NCBI GenBank assembly: GCA_023159155.1
Contig: JAJNNX010000005.1
Location: forward strand, 1,240,001-1,304,000
From: Ustulina deusta
Taxonomy: Eukaryota; Ascomycota; Sordariomycetes; Xylariales; Xylariaceae
DNA length: 64,000 nucleotides
Direction of reading: 5' to 3'
Below the pieces are notes generated by a model. The model was not told the DNA's origin and made no database searches. It worked only from the letters and a program-made list of their open reading frames with translations. The number at the start of each line of letters is the position of its first letter. The stretch's first letter is position 1. Shown here in pieces: positions 45,960-57,535 of this stretch. The position numbers and the translations under genes are program-made.

Positions 45960-48317
45960 AGTGACGTGGGAGGAGAAGGTCGGATGTCGCTGTGGTTGTT
46001 AGGAACGGGACTCGCTGCTAGTTGTACTGGGACGTGGATGTCGCGAGGCGGTGGGATAATTATAGATACGAGGACCTTCGGACGGATTTAGATGCATATG
46101 CCAGCCAATCTGTGCTGCGGAGCTCCAGTGCTCTGCCACGGCCGCAGGCGATTGATCAATGGTGACTGGCAAGGCAAAGGGTAATCCACTGGCGGAGGTC
46201 AGGTTGTCGAGGGAGGTCCAAGACTGACGTCTCCGATCCAGGCACCAGGATACGGAGATCGATCGCAATGGCGGCGATGAGAATTGTGGGCGGTGCACAA
46301 TGACGAGCGGTCAACGCGATGCGTTTCGGTAAACAAGAGCGGATATGGATTGCAGGGCCATACCATCAAGACCGAGTTGTTCGTTGAGCGTGGTGGGAAG
46401 CAAGGGAAAAGCGTCGATGGCATAAGGTGGTGCACCCAAGATCGGGGGTACCGGGTACACATGTAGTGTAAGTAGGAGGGAGGCAGGCCAGGTACTGTGG
46501 TGCAGTCTGGTCCGCAAGTAATTTCGACACGGCACAATAGCCGTAATCAAAGCAGCAAGCCGCCGCAATGTGCATTCATGCAAGCAAGCAAGCACATGAA
46601 TAGGCACTGTCCGAGTGTACTACTTCCCGGTATGGTAAAGGAGAAGAGTAGGTAGAAAATAGCCCGTATCCGGCGCTTCGTAATCAAACCGTTGGGGGTT
46701 TGCTGAGGTCGGTATTGGACTACCTAACACGCGTCCCTCTGTGGAAGGCAGGACGCAAGACGGGTCTGTTGACGACCTACCTACCTACCTGGCACCTACA
46801 CCACGTACGTAGTAGCCTGTTCAGCAGGTCGGTCGATATGGCTGGATGTGGCGTGGTCTGGCGTAATGATGGACGATGGCTGTTTGCACAGAGAGACTGA
46901 ACTACGCTGTAGGCAAGGTATATCATGGGCATTTCAAACGATGGCATAATCAATATCAGGTGGCGGCTTGAAAAAGACAACCTGTGTACCAACTACCTAC
47001 ATGTAGGCTGTCGAAATGATGGTCTGTCAGCCTGCAGTCAATTAAAGTAAGGTATATGCTACTATAAAGCTCTCTGGCGGGCGAGCTTAACGGACACCTA
47101 CCTACATACCTACCTACCTACCTAGGTAGGTAGGTTAAGTACTTAAACCCTGCCTGCTACCTGCGCTACCTATAGGCTATAGCTGCCTAGCCCACCTAAG
47201 CACAGCAGGAATTATAAGTAGGTACCTACGCGACTATGTACTTAAGTAGGCACACGAAGTTGCGGCTCTCATGTCAAGACCCACCAGAGACGAGGACAAG
47301 GTCAGAAACAAGGTGATCTGCAGCAACGAAAATGATCATCATGTTAAGCACTCTCCTTTCTACATTGTGATGGCCTTATTTGGCCTCTCGTGGTCCTTCT
47401 AGTTAGCAAAGCTCGATAGGTGATTTAACACTACATACATCCATACCAGCAAGGACCTACATACATATACTTAAGCGACTCCTCACACTTTAGGTCAACG
47501 TCGTTACTTACATCCTAATCGTTACATCCCTTTGTTTCACTCGGATTCAGAAGTAGCTGGGAGGGTTGTACAGCATGAAGTCGAGCTGACGGGGATTCAA
47601 CCTACGGAGGCAGGATAGATATAACATGCTTAGGTAGGTACTCACCAACGTGCTCGAATGTCTCTCATACTAAAGATTTACCTCTGGCTCTTACAGTGGC
47701 CCTTGCATACGTTACTACTAACCTAGGTAAGTACTAGGTAGGTTGATCTCGAACAATAAGGTAAGTGTTAAAACTTGATGAGCCAACAACTTGCCCGGCA
47801 GGTAGAGCAATGCAACACATTAGAATGCCATCACGACCTCGGGCAGAGGCAGGAGGTAGGTACCTACTGACGAAGCATTTATGTTTAATAACCTATAGGT
47901 AGGACTAAGGTATGTAGCACGGTACACTCTTATCGGTGGTTAGTAGCCTCTGATGTCAGGGCAGATGTGTGTCGCTTCCATCCGCCTTAGCTTGAATGTT
48001 GTAATCACCCGGTTTCGAAGGAACTATACATATACCTATATCAAGTTCAGACTTCCGATTCTCTATTTATACTAATTCAATTCGATCCTTGGGCGTGCCC
48101 GGGGAAACCATGTCTTTGCCACGAAAAGCCAACCGAGCACATCATCTCAATAACTCTCACTTTGGATATTTTTAAGTTGGACCCATTGCTAGATCCGAGT
48201 AGATGAGGCATCTTAATCTCGACATTCTTTGGACTTCTTGCTGCTTTCTTTGTAAGGCAGGCCTCCGAACGCAAATAGTTAGATCACTACTTTAAGCTGC
48301 TAGACCGTCTTCGCGAG
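45960..48317. promoter_or_regulatory. Long divergent intergenic region, PKH to uncharacterised gene
   Basis: 2.36 kb with no supportable gene. It is rich in CCTA/TAGG tracts (46770-46795, 47095-47135, 47220-47230, 47630-47640, 47715-47745, 47855-47900). It must hold the PKH promoter (minus) and that of the 332-residue protein (plus). Confidence 0.5.
47112..47135. repeat. 24-bp perfect palindrome of CCTA/TAGG units
   Basis: Three ACCT units followed by three AGGT units, centred on CCTAGG. It is the longest perfect inverted array of the tetranucleotide that recurs across the intergenic regions. Confidence 0.85.
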
Positions 48318-49425
48318 ATGCTGCGATTACCGCCAACCACCATCTCCCTAACCATAACAGAGGTCAAGGAGTTTGAGCGGCGCCGTCGATTCAAGAATTA
48401 TCTTGCCAAAGAGGATGCTTTCGGGCAACTTCCAGTTCGACCGAAACCCCAACCTCCTGTGCAGAATAGCCGTGAGTCAGAGCACTGTGCACTTAAGCAG
48501 ACACGTCAAGTAATCACCCCCAAACCTTCCAAGCTGGCGGAGCACAGCGACGGCTTCAAGCTGCTGTCCTGCCCTCCACGCAGGCCTCCAAAGAATAGAG
48601 AGTCCATGGGAAGCGTTAATCTGAATGAGTCGAGCTCCTCGCAGAGTCAAGCATCAAACCCTTCGGTTGGGTTACGCGTGGCCGAAGAAGTTAGCCTACC
48701 AATATCTCTACCTCCACCATTTTCGCTAGAGAGGCGAGTGGTCTCTGATGTTCAATCTCTTCCATCAGTGCGTCTGCGTCACGTTCCACATATTGCACGA
48801 TACTGACAGGGATGGCCGAATAGATGCACGTGGGTATTCAACTAGGAGCTCCGCGGGAGAGAATCACACAGGACTTGCCCGTTACCCCAACGAGACAGCC
48901 GTACTCGAGGGAGTCGGCTCAGTCAACTCCAGACGAAACCCCTCAAGTCAGTTCATATCCATCTATAGCCTGGGATGAACACAACTAAATACCCGATAGT
49001 CTGGCGGTACGGGAGCACGAATTTTTAGTTCTGCTGCAAGGTTTGTCGAGTCAATCGTTCGCTTCCCTAGGCATGGTTCTCCGACACCATCCGCACGACG
49101 AATGGCTATAGAATCTACCTCGCAACCGAGAAGGGACCAGTCCGGCAGCACAATTGTGGACACCCCCAGATTCAGAGTTTACGACGATTCTCTTCCAACT
49201 TCCTTGCAACCACAGACACCTCTGAATTTACCGGAAGCACGCCACCAGAGCCGTCTATATAGATTCTACACGGTCCCCGCACGGCCTGTAGGGAGGCGGT
49301 CTGCCCAACGCTCTACTGCCAGTCAATTTATACACCAAGACGGTCATGACTCGTTGAGCCTGACGACGCCTGGATTCCAAGGTCTCTACGGAGGTGTAGA
49401 GAACTCGGACGACGCGAGGCTTTAG
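48318..49425 (+). CDS. Uncharacterised fungal protein
   Basis: Three exons, 48318-48767, 48824-48946 and 49000-49425 (all whole codons), separated by introns of 56 nt (branch ACTGAC, acceptor AATAG) and 53 nt (GTCAGT...ACTAAA...GATAG), give 332 residues. The N-terminus MLRLPPTTISLTITEVKEF is followed by a basic helix ERRRRFKNYLAKED. The middle is disordered and Pro/Ser-rich, with ERITQDLPVTPTRQPYSRES. Near the C-terminus is the patch PRFRVYDDSLPTSLQPQTP with LPEARHQSRLY, then TTPGFQGLYGGVENSDD. I have an impression of similar patches in other filamentous-fungal hypothetical proteins but cannot name a family. No catalytic motif, signal peptide or membrane segment is seen. The basic start and TP/SP sites suggest a nuclear or regulated disordered protein, which is only a guess. 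Confidence 0.72.
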
Positions 49426-51572
49426 CATGACGCATCTCAGCTGCATCATGAAGGTTTCTCAGGCCATATGGCAGGCTGAAGCAGAGCCGAGAGTGACTAT
49501 GCTGGTTGCGAGATGATGATGGATGGTGTTCGAACCAAACATAAAGACTTCCCATCCAGTTGGCTTATCTTAACCATCCATCCCAATCAGTGTCGGTTTG
49601 ATGCTAGGGGTAGTCCTATAGCAGCTTTTAGTTTCAAGTGTAGGGATTTGTTACCAGGCTGACATTTCGTAACAGGACAACATTAGTCTCGAATAAAGAT
49701 TGTGCCGGAAACAATAGAAGGAAAGATCGTGCCATGATGACTGAGACTAGTATAGCGGCGATTAGGACGTTTCTTTGCTCATCTGACATGAACGGAAACA
49801 CTTGGTGCTGTAGCAACCGTATCATTTGAAAGGGTTTCCCATTCCTATCACCTCCCGTCATATCCGGCCACAGTGCTGTCCGGCAAAGGCGAGTCCTTGT
49901 CCCCACACAGCAACAAAGTTCTTCCAGGTGTCTGACTTGGACCATTGAGATGGATGGCTCCCAACCTTAGTCAACCTTTCCTCAATAGGGCTAGTGGATG
50001 ACGATATCGTGTTGACTGGGGGACAAGAGCTAGGGACGATGATCTCCTTTCGGATTTTTCCGGACCGATCATGATGGCCAATCATATGTTTTTTGTTCTT
50101 GGCCCCAGATCCGCAAAGACAGAGGGACCAGGGACCTCCCCTATCTCATCATCCTGACTATGGGGCCATTGGAGCTAATCATGTCTTTAAAAAAGGCAGC
50201 GATTTGATTGGTTGCAGCATGTCTCCATATGGGATGCTTTGCATAACCCCCAAGTCGCTATTGATTCGCTCGATTCCCAGTGCTTACAGTCCACTACAGT
50301 ACCACCTACTCTAGGTATAGAGCCGTGTATTAGTATATAGGTATAGTAGTACCATATATACCAGTACCTACTTGCGTACTGCAGACCACTTTTCTGAAGT
50401 GGTTGTCTTGAGGTGGTCTGTGACCTCGCTACAGGTATTTAGTGGTCCTATCTAGGTTAGCGTATCATTAAACTTTGTGGGTACCTACTTATATACTAAG
50501 TAATACCTACCTCTAGGTACTGAGGAAGACTGGGAGGAATGCCATGCTGTATAAGACAACAATATAGAAAAGTTAAAGAAAGAGTCATAATGATACTTAA
50601 TATATCAGCTGTATTTTCTACTTCTGATTGCCTTTTCCACATGTCCTTCGGTCTTAAGAAATGATAGTCTACTGTACGCTATTTCTGTCTGGTTACTGCA
50701 CGGTCTCTGCTAGTCTCAGACCCATCCAGCCAGTCTGGTCTCACAATAGTGACTAGGCTTTTTGTGGAAAAGGTGGTTTGGAGCAAGTCTTGTTCAATAG
50801 AAACACGCCGGGGGCATTGGACGAGTCAATTACAGTGTGCATGGCTGTTTTTCGCCTGTTCAGTTTTTCTGCGCACTGTCATGCTGTGCCTGCCTTCTCG
50901 AGCGCTGTGTGGTCTGTCCGCTTTGTGCCTTCCTCCAGCGCAAGTGATCCTGGTCGTCCCGTCTTCGCGCGCCCATATGCACATGCGAAGTTCCTATGAT
51001 ACGGCTGCTTGCTTTGCCTGCTTGACTTCCGCCTCTCGCTGCATTCTCCCATCTCTCACACACCAACATGCCCCCATCCCCATCCACATCCTACCTGACC
51101 TGCCCATCCACAGTTCTATCCCATCCTCGTCTTTATTATTCACTTACTCCCACACCTTTCTTCCCACCTTTCTTTCTCCCAAACCTCCCTATACTCACGT
51201 CCTCATATACTTCCCTACCTCTTGACTTACACCCGTCACTTTCTACACTGACATCCGGCCTCTCCATTCCTTCCTCCATTCCTTCCTCCACCCGCAACCA
51301 TCGCTCCTCCGCGGTTTAGCAGCCAGCCTTCGTCACCGTTATTCGCCGTCGTCGAGGTAGATCTCAGGATATCCTCCACTCACTTATCCCAGATCAATTG
51401 GTTCTACCTGTCCTCCGTCGATACCCATCCTCCAGCATCGTTATCTTTGACCTCAACCAGCATAATTGATATCCTTTCCCACAGCGTACTTCCTCGTTAT
51501 CCATATACCTAGCCCTTGAATATCTGACACAGTTGTTGATATCTCACCTGAATCTAGCGCTAACAGATCACA
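49426..51572. other. Intergenic region and long pyrimidine-rich leader
   Basis: 2.15 kb. The distal part has TAGGTA tracts (50310-50380, 50440-50520). From about 51040 to 51570 the plus strand is strongly C/T-rich with few AGs, typical of a long 5' untranslated leader for the gene starting at 51573. Frames in this leader are composition artefacts. Confidence 0.5.
49858..50085 (-). CDS. Possible small ORF (75 residues), unproven
   Basis: An ATG-initiated frame whose second half (SQWSKSDTWKNFVAVWGQGL, then AFAGQHCGRI) is Trp-rich and looks more like a folded protein than random translation. No family is recognised, and there is no supporting splice structure or neighbour. It may equally be chance. 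Confidence 0.25.
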   Translation of the reverse strand: MIGHHDRSGKIRKEIIVPSSCPPVNTISSSTSPIEERLTKVGSHPSQWSKSDTWKNFVAVWGQGLAFAGQHCGRI

Positions 51573-52517
51573 ATGTCTTTCTTCGAACGCACCTCTTCTC
51601 CTGTCCTCACCATGGCCCCAAGTGCACCTCAGGGCGCGTTTGCCATGCCTTCCTTTTCACACCAGTCTTCTCCATTTAGCCGTGTCCATTCCTTGGGAGC
51701 ATCATCACGTCTGTCCCATAGCACCTTGTCAACGGCAGCGGGTCGTAAACGCTCCAGAGATGAAGCTGGCGTTAACCTTGATGTCGAGGAAGCCAAGCTC
51801 GAGACAATCGAGCCTATCAAGGAGCCAGAAGACGAGTGGGTGTACGGCGAAGGCATGGTACTTATCAAGTCGCCATTGTCGTATGTCGCAAGCGCCGGTA
51901 GTCAATCCGGAACCTGGCTCGAAGAAAAAGCTGCCGCAGACGAGAAACACAAGAATGACGAGGCCCGAGCTATCAATCAACAAGCACGACCATCTCTCCG
52001 TAGTCACAAATCTCAGCGATTGGATATGAACGTCATAGCACTACCTGGTGCCGAGACCCGAGCGAGTCGCGTTAGCCCCGTTCGCGACATTGATCCTTCA
52101 GTATCTACGCCTGGAGTCTCTACCGACGTCAGCAGCCAGCCCATCATCGACAACTTCACGCTTCATCTTGGCATTGGGTGGAGTCGCATCAGCGAAGATG
52201 AACATATCCAAGCTGCTGCTCGTGGCTGGTCGCGCTATATCGAAAACCACTTCCCTGTAACCAACGCTCGGATTCGATTAGAAAGTAAAGGCCTACAGTC
52301 ATACCTCGTCGAGGCTTCCGAGGGCTTTTTCTTATTTGCAGAGAATTTGCGCCAGGGCCAGCTTGTCAGTAGGGACGTTGATCAAACCCTTGCCAACCTC
52401 AAATCGACACCTCCAGTCTTTGAGGGTCTTGAAGTGATGACGGCTGCAGAATCCCCACGACCCATCGAAATCTCTTTGCCTCAAGAGCCAGTAATAGTTG
52501 AGATGGACATGAGCTAG
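51573..52517 (+). CDS. Uncharacterised fungal protein
   Basis: An intronless frame of 314 residues with ordinary coding composition. The N-terminus is Ser-rich (MSFFERTSSPVLTMAPS, and an alternative Met at 14). A basic NLS-like patch GRKRSRDEAG follows near 57-66. Next is an acidic segment ending in EPEDEWVYGEGMVLIK, then SGTWLEEKAAADE. The second half contains a plausible folded module: FTLHLGIGWSRISEDEHIQ, AAARGWSRYIENHFPV, ARIRLESKGLQSYLVE and ASEGFFLFAENLRQGQLVS. No known domain is recognised. A long pyrimidine-rich leader of about 500 bases precedes the ATG, which suggests a regulated or well-expressed transcript. The KRSR motif suggests a nuclear location, as an inference. Confidence 0.75.
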   Translation: MSFFERTSSPVLTMAPSAPQGAFAMPSFSHQSSPFSRVHSLGASSRLSHSTLSTAAGRKRSRDEAGVNLDVEEAKLETIEPIKEPEDEWVYGEGMVLIKSPLSYVASAGSQSGTWLEEKAAADEKHKNDEARAINQQARPSLRSHKSQRLDMNVIALPGAETRASRVSPVRDIDPSVSTPGVSTDVSSQPIIDNFTLHLGIGWSRISEDEHIQAAARGWSRYIENHFPVTNARIRLESKGLQSYLVEASEGFFLFAENLRQGQLVSRDVDQTLANLKSTPPVFEGLEVMTAAESPRPIEISLPQEPVIVEMDMS

Positions 52518-54891
52518 ATGAGTGACGCAAAGTTGACTTAGGTGTGTCTCGGTGAGGTTATGACGACGTTGCCCTGGGGAGCATTTGGAGGTACCGATTT
52601 TCCGACATTTCCATTCTTATCAACTGTCTTCTACAATATTTTCATCCTGGGTGGGAGTCGGAGCAATCAAAACGGTTGGGGATCTGGGGTTTACTCATCG
52701 GCTTTAGGGACTTAGCTTGTACGATAGAGGTAATCTATCCTGTTGAAAAGGATTTTTTTCAATCATTGATACGAGAGCTCCCGGATCACTCTCAGCCAAG
52801 GTTGAATTGACTGGGCACAGGTGCCTTTTATGCTTGCGAAAGTTTGAAATGCTGGTAAGTTGGGCAACAATTAGGCCACATTATGAGCAGTGTGGCGAAC
52901 AAGATGGATAGTCCCCACCATTTCGGCAAGACGTCGCGCGCCGCTGGTATGGGTAGATTGCATCCTATCCGATGGGTCCAGTCCCGCGAATCACGCCTCG
53001 TTTATAGAACAGCACTCCCTACCATCTACTATCTAGGCGAAAGATGTAGCTGTCTGATAGTAAGCATCTACTGGCTAAGAATTACTTGTCTAAATTGTCA
53101 AATCGAGCATTTATTCTCCACTGCCGTTGGGTGTGGTAGATCCATAGGCGAACGCAGCATTTCACGGCAGCCAACATTCAGGGGCTTCAGCCAAGAATAG
53201 GTAACTATCGCCAAAGACCTGATAGGGTACTCTTGATTTCGTGTGAGCTAATTGTTGCATTCGGGTGTCCTCGTCTGTGTTGAGATACGGTAGTAACTAA
53301 GAAATGGCCTAACCTTGGTCTATCTCGGTGCTATCCAGGTTAGGTATAGCAGGTAAGAATCAAGTAGTGTAGGCACCACTAAGGCAATATATTACCTACC
53401 TAGTGTCGTAGATGTGAGCATACTACTGTAAGTAAGCGATAGAAAAATACTACCCAGTGTACATTGTAGGTTTCTCGTGCACGCGAAGCCTCTCATTACC
53501 ATCTAATGCTTGTGAACGAGAACGCGTCGACACGCGACGAATGTCGCCCTGAACAAGATGGAGTTGGGTTATGTTTCCTCATGGATCCCGCAATTAAGAA
53601 TTGGGTTTTCTTATTACGCTCCGCTCCGATGCAGAATGAGATGGTGACGGACAACTCTTATTTTTGAATCAGGTTTTTCTCCTTCGACGCTCTCTGTCGC
53701 CTTTCTATACCTCCCCCCCAAATCAAATCTGAAACGGAAGGCCACTACAGTTTCTGACGTTTTGCTGCCCTTGAACTCACCAATAACAGTGGCTGGGGTT
53801 ATTTGCATTCTTCACCTTTGCCCCGTCGAAGAAGAATCCAAGTCTTTACCTCGTGATTAGGTAGGTAAGGTACGTAAGACACCGAGGAATTTCTTGGTAT
53901 ACCCACCCAAACGACACCTGTGGCGAAGGCAGAGCGCAGCCTTACTCGGCCCTGCAACCTGCAAGAGTCAAGCTGCAGCGGGCTGCTCGCAACCAGACTC
54001 GCACCGCAGCCCCAATACGAAGGAGAAGAAGGCTTAAACTTAGTAAGGCTGCATCAATATCTGTACGTAGAAAATTTTTTTATATTTTGAAGTGATGGCT
54101 GAAAGTTAGTTTGAATCTCTTTCCCCACTCTCATACCCAGTGTACCTACTTACCTAAGTTGGTACCCAGTGTACAGACTCAGGTGGCTGAGCCAGTAGGG
54201 TTTGTCACTACCAAGGTACACTAGGGCTGTGCGTAATGTAGTAAGTAGTAGTAGGCAGTACTATATTCTATACTATAGTACGCCACTATACCTACCCGCC
54301 ACTGAGTGCAACACTGAGTGTACCTACCTACCCCGGCAGTGAATGCTCTGGGCATGTAGGATGGACGGTTCTGCGGATGGGAGGAGAGAAGGATCTTCAG
54401 ACGCTACCTACTTCCCAATTACCCTATCTACCTAACCTACGTACTTACATCATATCCAGTACAGAACCCGGTCGTAAGCCACATCTGCTGACTCGAAAAC
54501 TGCCCCTCACACGGCTCGCTCATCATCGGCTCGCCATCGGAACATAGACTGGAAACACTGAGCGACAGGGATGCCTGTGTGAGAGGCACACTCACAACCA
54601 ATCCATTCAAACAATCCAGTCTACACGCTGGTCGTGCACGCGACGGTGTCGACACCGCAACCATCGCCTGTTCGACCGCCCCCAGTCTCGTTCTTGCTCT
54701 CGTCCTCCATTTTCCGCTGCCAACATTGTATATGTGCGTTTTGGTGCGAATGAAGTCTTGTCAATTTTTATTCTAGATCCAGGCCCAAGAAGCCCTACAT
54801 CACGAGCCGATATCCCGACAACAGCTTCATCGTCGACAATCCATTTATCCATCCTACCCTCACTCGAAAATAATCTCGATACTCCGTATTC
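52518..54891. other. Intergenic region, no gene seen
   Basis: 2.37 kb between two plus-strand genes. Frames are short and unremarkable. Several TACCTA/TAGGTA clusters occur (53330-53400, 54135-54170, 54285-54330, 54400-54450). It includes the 3' region of the preceding gene and the promoter of the BTB gene. Confidence 0.5.
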
Positions 54892-56595
54892 ATGGTCTCG
54901 CAACCCGAGTATAACCACTCTTCCCTTGCCCTTCGCGGGCCTTCCTCCGTTGTCTCTGCCCGCACGACCCCCCGATCACATGCATCGTCCCGCAGCAAGC
55001 GGTATAACCGCTCCCATGCCGGCGGTACTTCCTATGTCCCGCAGAACGAGTTCCCCGTCTTCAGCCACTCCGGCGATGTTGAAATTATAATAGCTGCTGG
55101 CGGAAGGGAGAACAAATACTTGCTGCACAGGCATACCCTGACGAGATGCTCGGGCTTTTTCGAGGCCAGCACCAGCCAGGAATGGTCCAAGGCGAGCTTG
55201 CTACCACCACTCCCAGAGCCTTCGTCCAGAGAGCTGTCGAGAATCGGAGAGGAGACGAGCAGCACGAATGAAAGTGAGGTGGCTGCTAGACCCGGCGCGA
55301 CCTCTCCTGTGCCGAGGAGGCGATGGCGCTATGAGCTAGACTCCGGTGTGGATAGAGACGACGTACCAATGTTAATACAGAGGGAGGCCAATGCAAGCAA
55401 TCATACCAACAATCAGAAACCATCAACGACCGTGACCTCGCTCTTCGGCGGTGGGAGTAGCACATCCAATGCGAACGTACCACGAAGCAAAGGAGACCAC
55501 TCACGCACGCACTCGACGAATTCCTTCTTCCGGTCTGTCGCGAACCTGTCACTCTCGGCCCCGAAAACAGACAACCACAATGCGCCGCCCCTCTCGCAGG
55601 CTGATGCTGACCTGTTGCGCGATTACGACAACCTCTTCCGCATCTTTTACAATTACCCGCCTGTGCTCGACGGGATCAGCATCCCCGATGCCTATGTTCA
55701 GTGCAAATCACTATTGAGGCTTGCTGATCAGTATGATGCTCTCGCCGTTGTGGGGCCCCGTGTCGACCACCATCTCCTGCAGTTTCAAGGCCGGCTCTGG
55801 AAGCAGATTGCCAGATACCCCGTCAGCTATTTACGACTGGGGTATCTCAGCCGTAGCAAGGTCATCTTCCAAGAGGCGCTGATTCACATTGTGGGGCAGT
55901 GGCCGGCTAACGAGCACACCATCCGCACCTCATTCCCGGAGATTGTATTGGACATCATTGAGGACAAGGTGGAGGAACTTGAGGAAATCGTCAGTCGTAC
56001 CGAGGGTCAGTTATTCAGGCTCAATCTCACAAATTCCCGCGGGGAGCGCGTAAGCCCGCAGAATTCGTACCTTGACTGGCTTGCCGTGTCCCTATTTCGG
56101 CAGTGGCTAGCTGATAGCACGAGTCCGCCGCCCATACCTCCTCCGCCGGTGCCGCACTCTTCCTCGTCTTTTAGTTCACGACAGCATGCTCCAGGTCATC
56201 CTACCCGCGACGTCGGAGGCAGGCCTGCGCCATCGGCATCGGTTAACACGGCCCTATCAAGAGCCGCCGTCCCCACGCTCGAGGCCGTCGGTCGCACGTA
56301 CCGCACACTGGGATCAGCGACGGGCGCTGGGTACTTGGGTCACGATGAGTGTAAGCGTTTCCTCAAGCTCACGCCAGAGCTGTACACGCGAGATAATCTG
56401 AGGCGGTTCGAGAAGCGCATTGATGAATTGAAGGGCGCGGCGCGAGAGGTTGTTCGCCCCCTTATGGGAACCAGGCTCGAGCTTGAACTTGATACGGTCG
56501 TAAACGGCGCGGCCGGGCCTGCTGCGGGCACAACAAGCTATCTCACTTGTATCGAGGTGCTGGGAAGAGACCTACCCTGGAACGCTGAGGAATAG
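54892..56595 (+). CDS. BTB/POZ domain protein
   Basis: Single exon, 567 residues; a TAA in the same frame lies a short distance upstream, so ATG 54892 is the natural start. After a Ser/Arg-rich leader comes a BTB/POZ fold at about 50-100 (NEFPVFSHSGDVEIIIAAGG, KYLLHRHTLTRCSGFFEAST). It is interrupted by a disordered insert of about 140 residues with ATSPVPRRRW and a Ser/Thr/Asn-rich stretch. It then continues with DYDNLFRIFYNYPP and SIPDAYVQCKSLLRLADQYDALAVVGPRVDHHLLQF, the usual BTB tail of fungal proteins. A conserved helical region and a Pro-rich loop follow. Fungal BTB proteins of this plan are mostly uncharacterised; some act as Cul3 adaptors. No zinc finger or Kelch repeat is seen. Confidence 0.8.
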   Translation: MVSQPEYNHSSLALRGPSSVVSARTTPRSHASSRSKRYNRSHAGGTSYVPQNEFPVFSHSGDVEIIIAAGGRENKYLLHRHTLTRCSGFFEASTSQEWSKASLLPPLPEPSSRELSRIGEETSSTNESEVAARPGATSPVPRRRWRYELDSGVDRDDVPMLIQREANASNHTNNQKPSTTVTSLFGGGSSTSNANVPRSKGDHSRTHSTNSFFRSVANLSLSAPKTDNHNAPPLSQADADLLRDYDNLFRIFYNYPPVLDGISIPDAYVQCKSLLRLADQYDALAVVGPRVDHHLLQFQGRLWKQIARYPVSYLRLGYLSRSKVIFQEALIHIVGQWPANEHTIRTSFPEIVLDIIEDKVEELEEIVSRTEGQLFRLNLTNSRGERVSPQNSYLDWLAVSLFRQWLADSTSPPPIPPPPVPHSSSSFSSRQHAPGHPTRDVGGRPAPSASVNTALSRAAVPTLEAVGRTYRTLGSATGAGYLGHDECKRFLKLTPELYTRDNLRRFEKRIDELKGAAREVVRPLMGTRLELELDTVVNGAAGPAAGTTSYLTCIEVLGRDLPWNAEE

Positions 56596-57535
56596 GGAAA
56601 GTGAGCAGTTCACGCAGGGGTGGAGGTACGGTTTTGAGATGTGAATAGGACGATTAATTCCGCGACGACTGATGACCGGGCTTGACGATCTGAGACGAGA
56701 CAACGATGATAACCTCATGTATGAATGCTATGTTCAGGGGAGAAAGTTCTATGTTTCGCAGTTCTATCTAGGTATAGAAACCTGCATAGGAATTGCGGCG
56801 TGGTGTGTGGCGTGGTGTGTCCTCATTCGTTTTTCTTGCTTTGTACCTACGTCTCCGACGCCGACGATGACAAATTACTTAGTCTGGTATGCGTGTTGAC
56901 TCGTTGATTTGGGGAAATTTTGGCCATGATGTGGCAAGTGGGAGGCACAGTTCCTTTTTTTTGTTTTTTGTTTTTCAATCCTTTTTTCCCTCTCCTTTTC
57001 TCCAACTCCTATAGTTGATGGACTGCTTGGATTGCTTGGATACGATACCCCTTTTATTATTATTGTCAGAATTTTATCATTAGAAAAATCATATAGTTAC
57101 CAAATACGAGTTTTATATGACTGAGACACATACGGGGAGAATAGTACTGGTAGATTGCTTGATTGTTGCTGAATTCGCATGCCTTTTCTCGTCCAGTCAC
57201 CGGAATGCCGACTAGGTAAGTACTTATTAATCTACATCGAGGCGAAGATTGCTTTACCCCGTCATCGTCGACGCTGCTGTCGCGGACTGAAAACGCGATA
57301 GATGAATGAATATGCATCGTTCAATGTGGATTTTACTATGCTTCAAGACGGTTTCTGTTCGAATATGATATGTACACTCCTCACTAGGTACCTAGCGCCT
57401 CTCTCTCCCCTACCATGTCGATGCAGATGCGGGAAGAACTTTCTAGGTAAAATCGAAAACAGGCCCTCCGCGCAACCTGGGACGTTGGAGAGATCCACGA
57501 TACTCGTATGCCTGTCTGTCTATCTTGTCACCTAA
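56596..57535. other. Convergent 3' region between the BTB gene and YEN1
   Basis: 940 bp containing both 3' untranslated regions. A T-rich tract (TTTTTTTTGTTTTTTGTTTT) lies near 56954-56975 and AT-rich DNA near 57050-57120. No coding sequence is seen. Confidence 0.5.

Noticed and set aside
47590..47612. GGTTGAATCCC B-box-like sequence (minus strand)
   Set aside because: No T-stem pairing and no cloverleaf can be built around it.
48824..48987. Frame ending in SIAWDEHN with a stop at 48985-48987, as the true C-terminus of the 332-residue protein
   Set aside because: A GTCAGT...ACTAAA...GATAG intron (48947-48999) removes that stop and joins exactly to a 142-codon terminal exon in the same phase.
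50749..51319. Open frames in the pyrimidine-rich region before the 314-residue gene
   Set aside because: The Ser/Pro/Leu-rich translations follow from C/T-rich sequence; the region reads as an untranslated leader.
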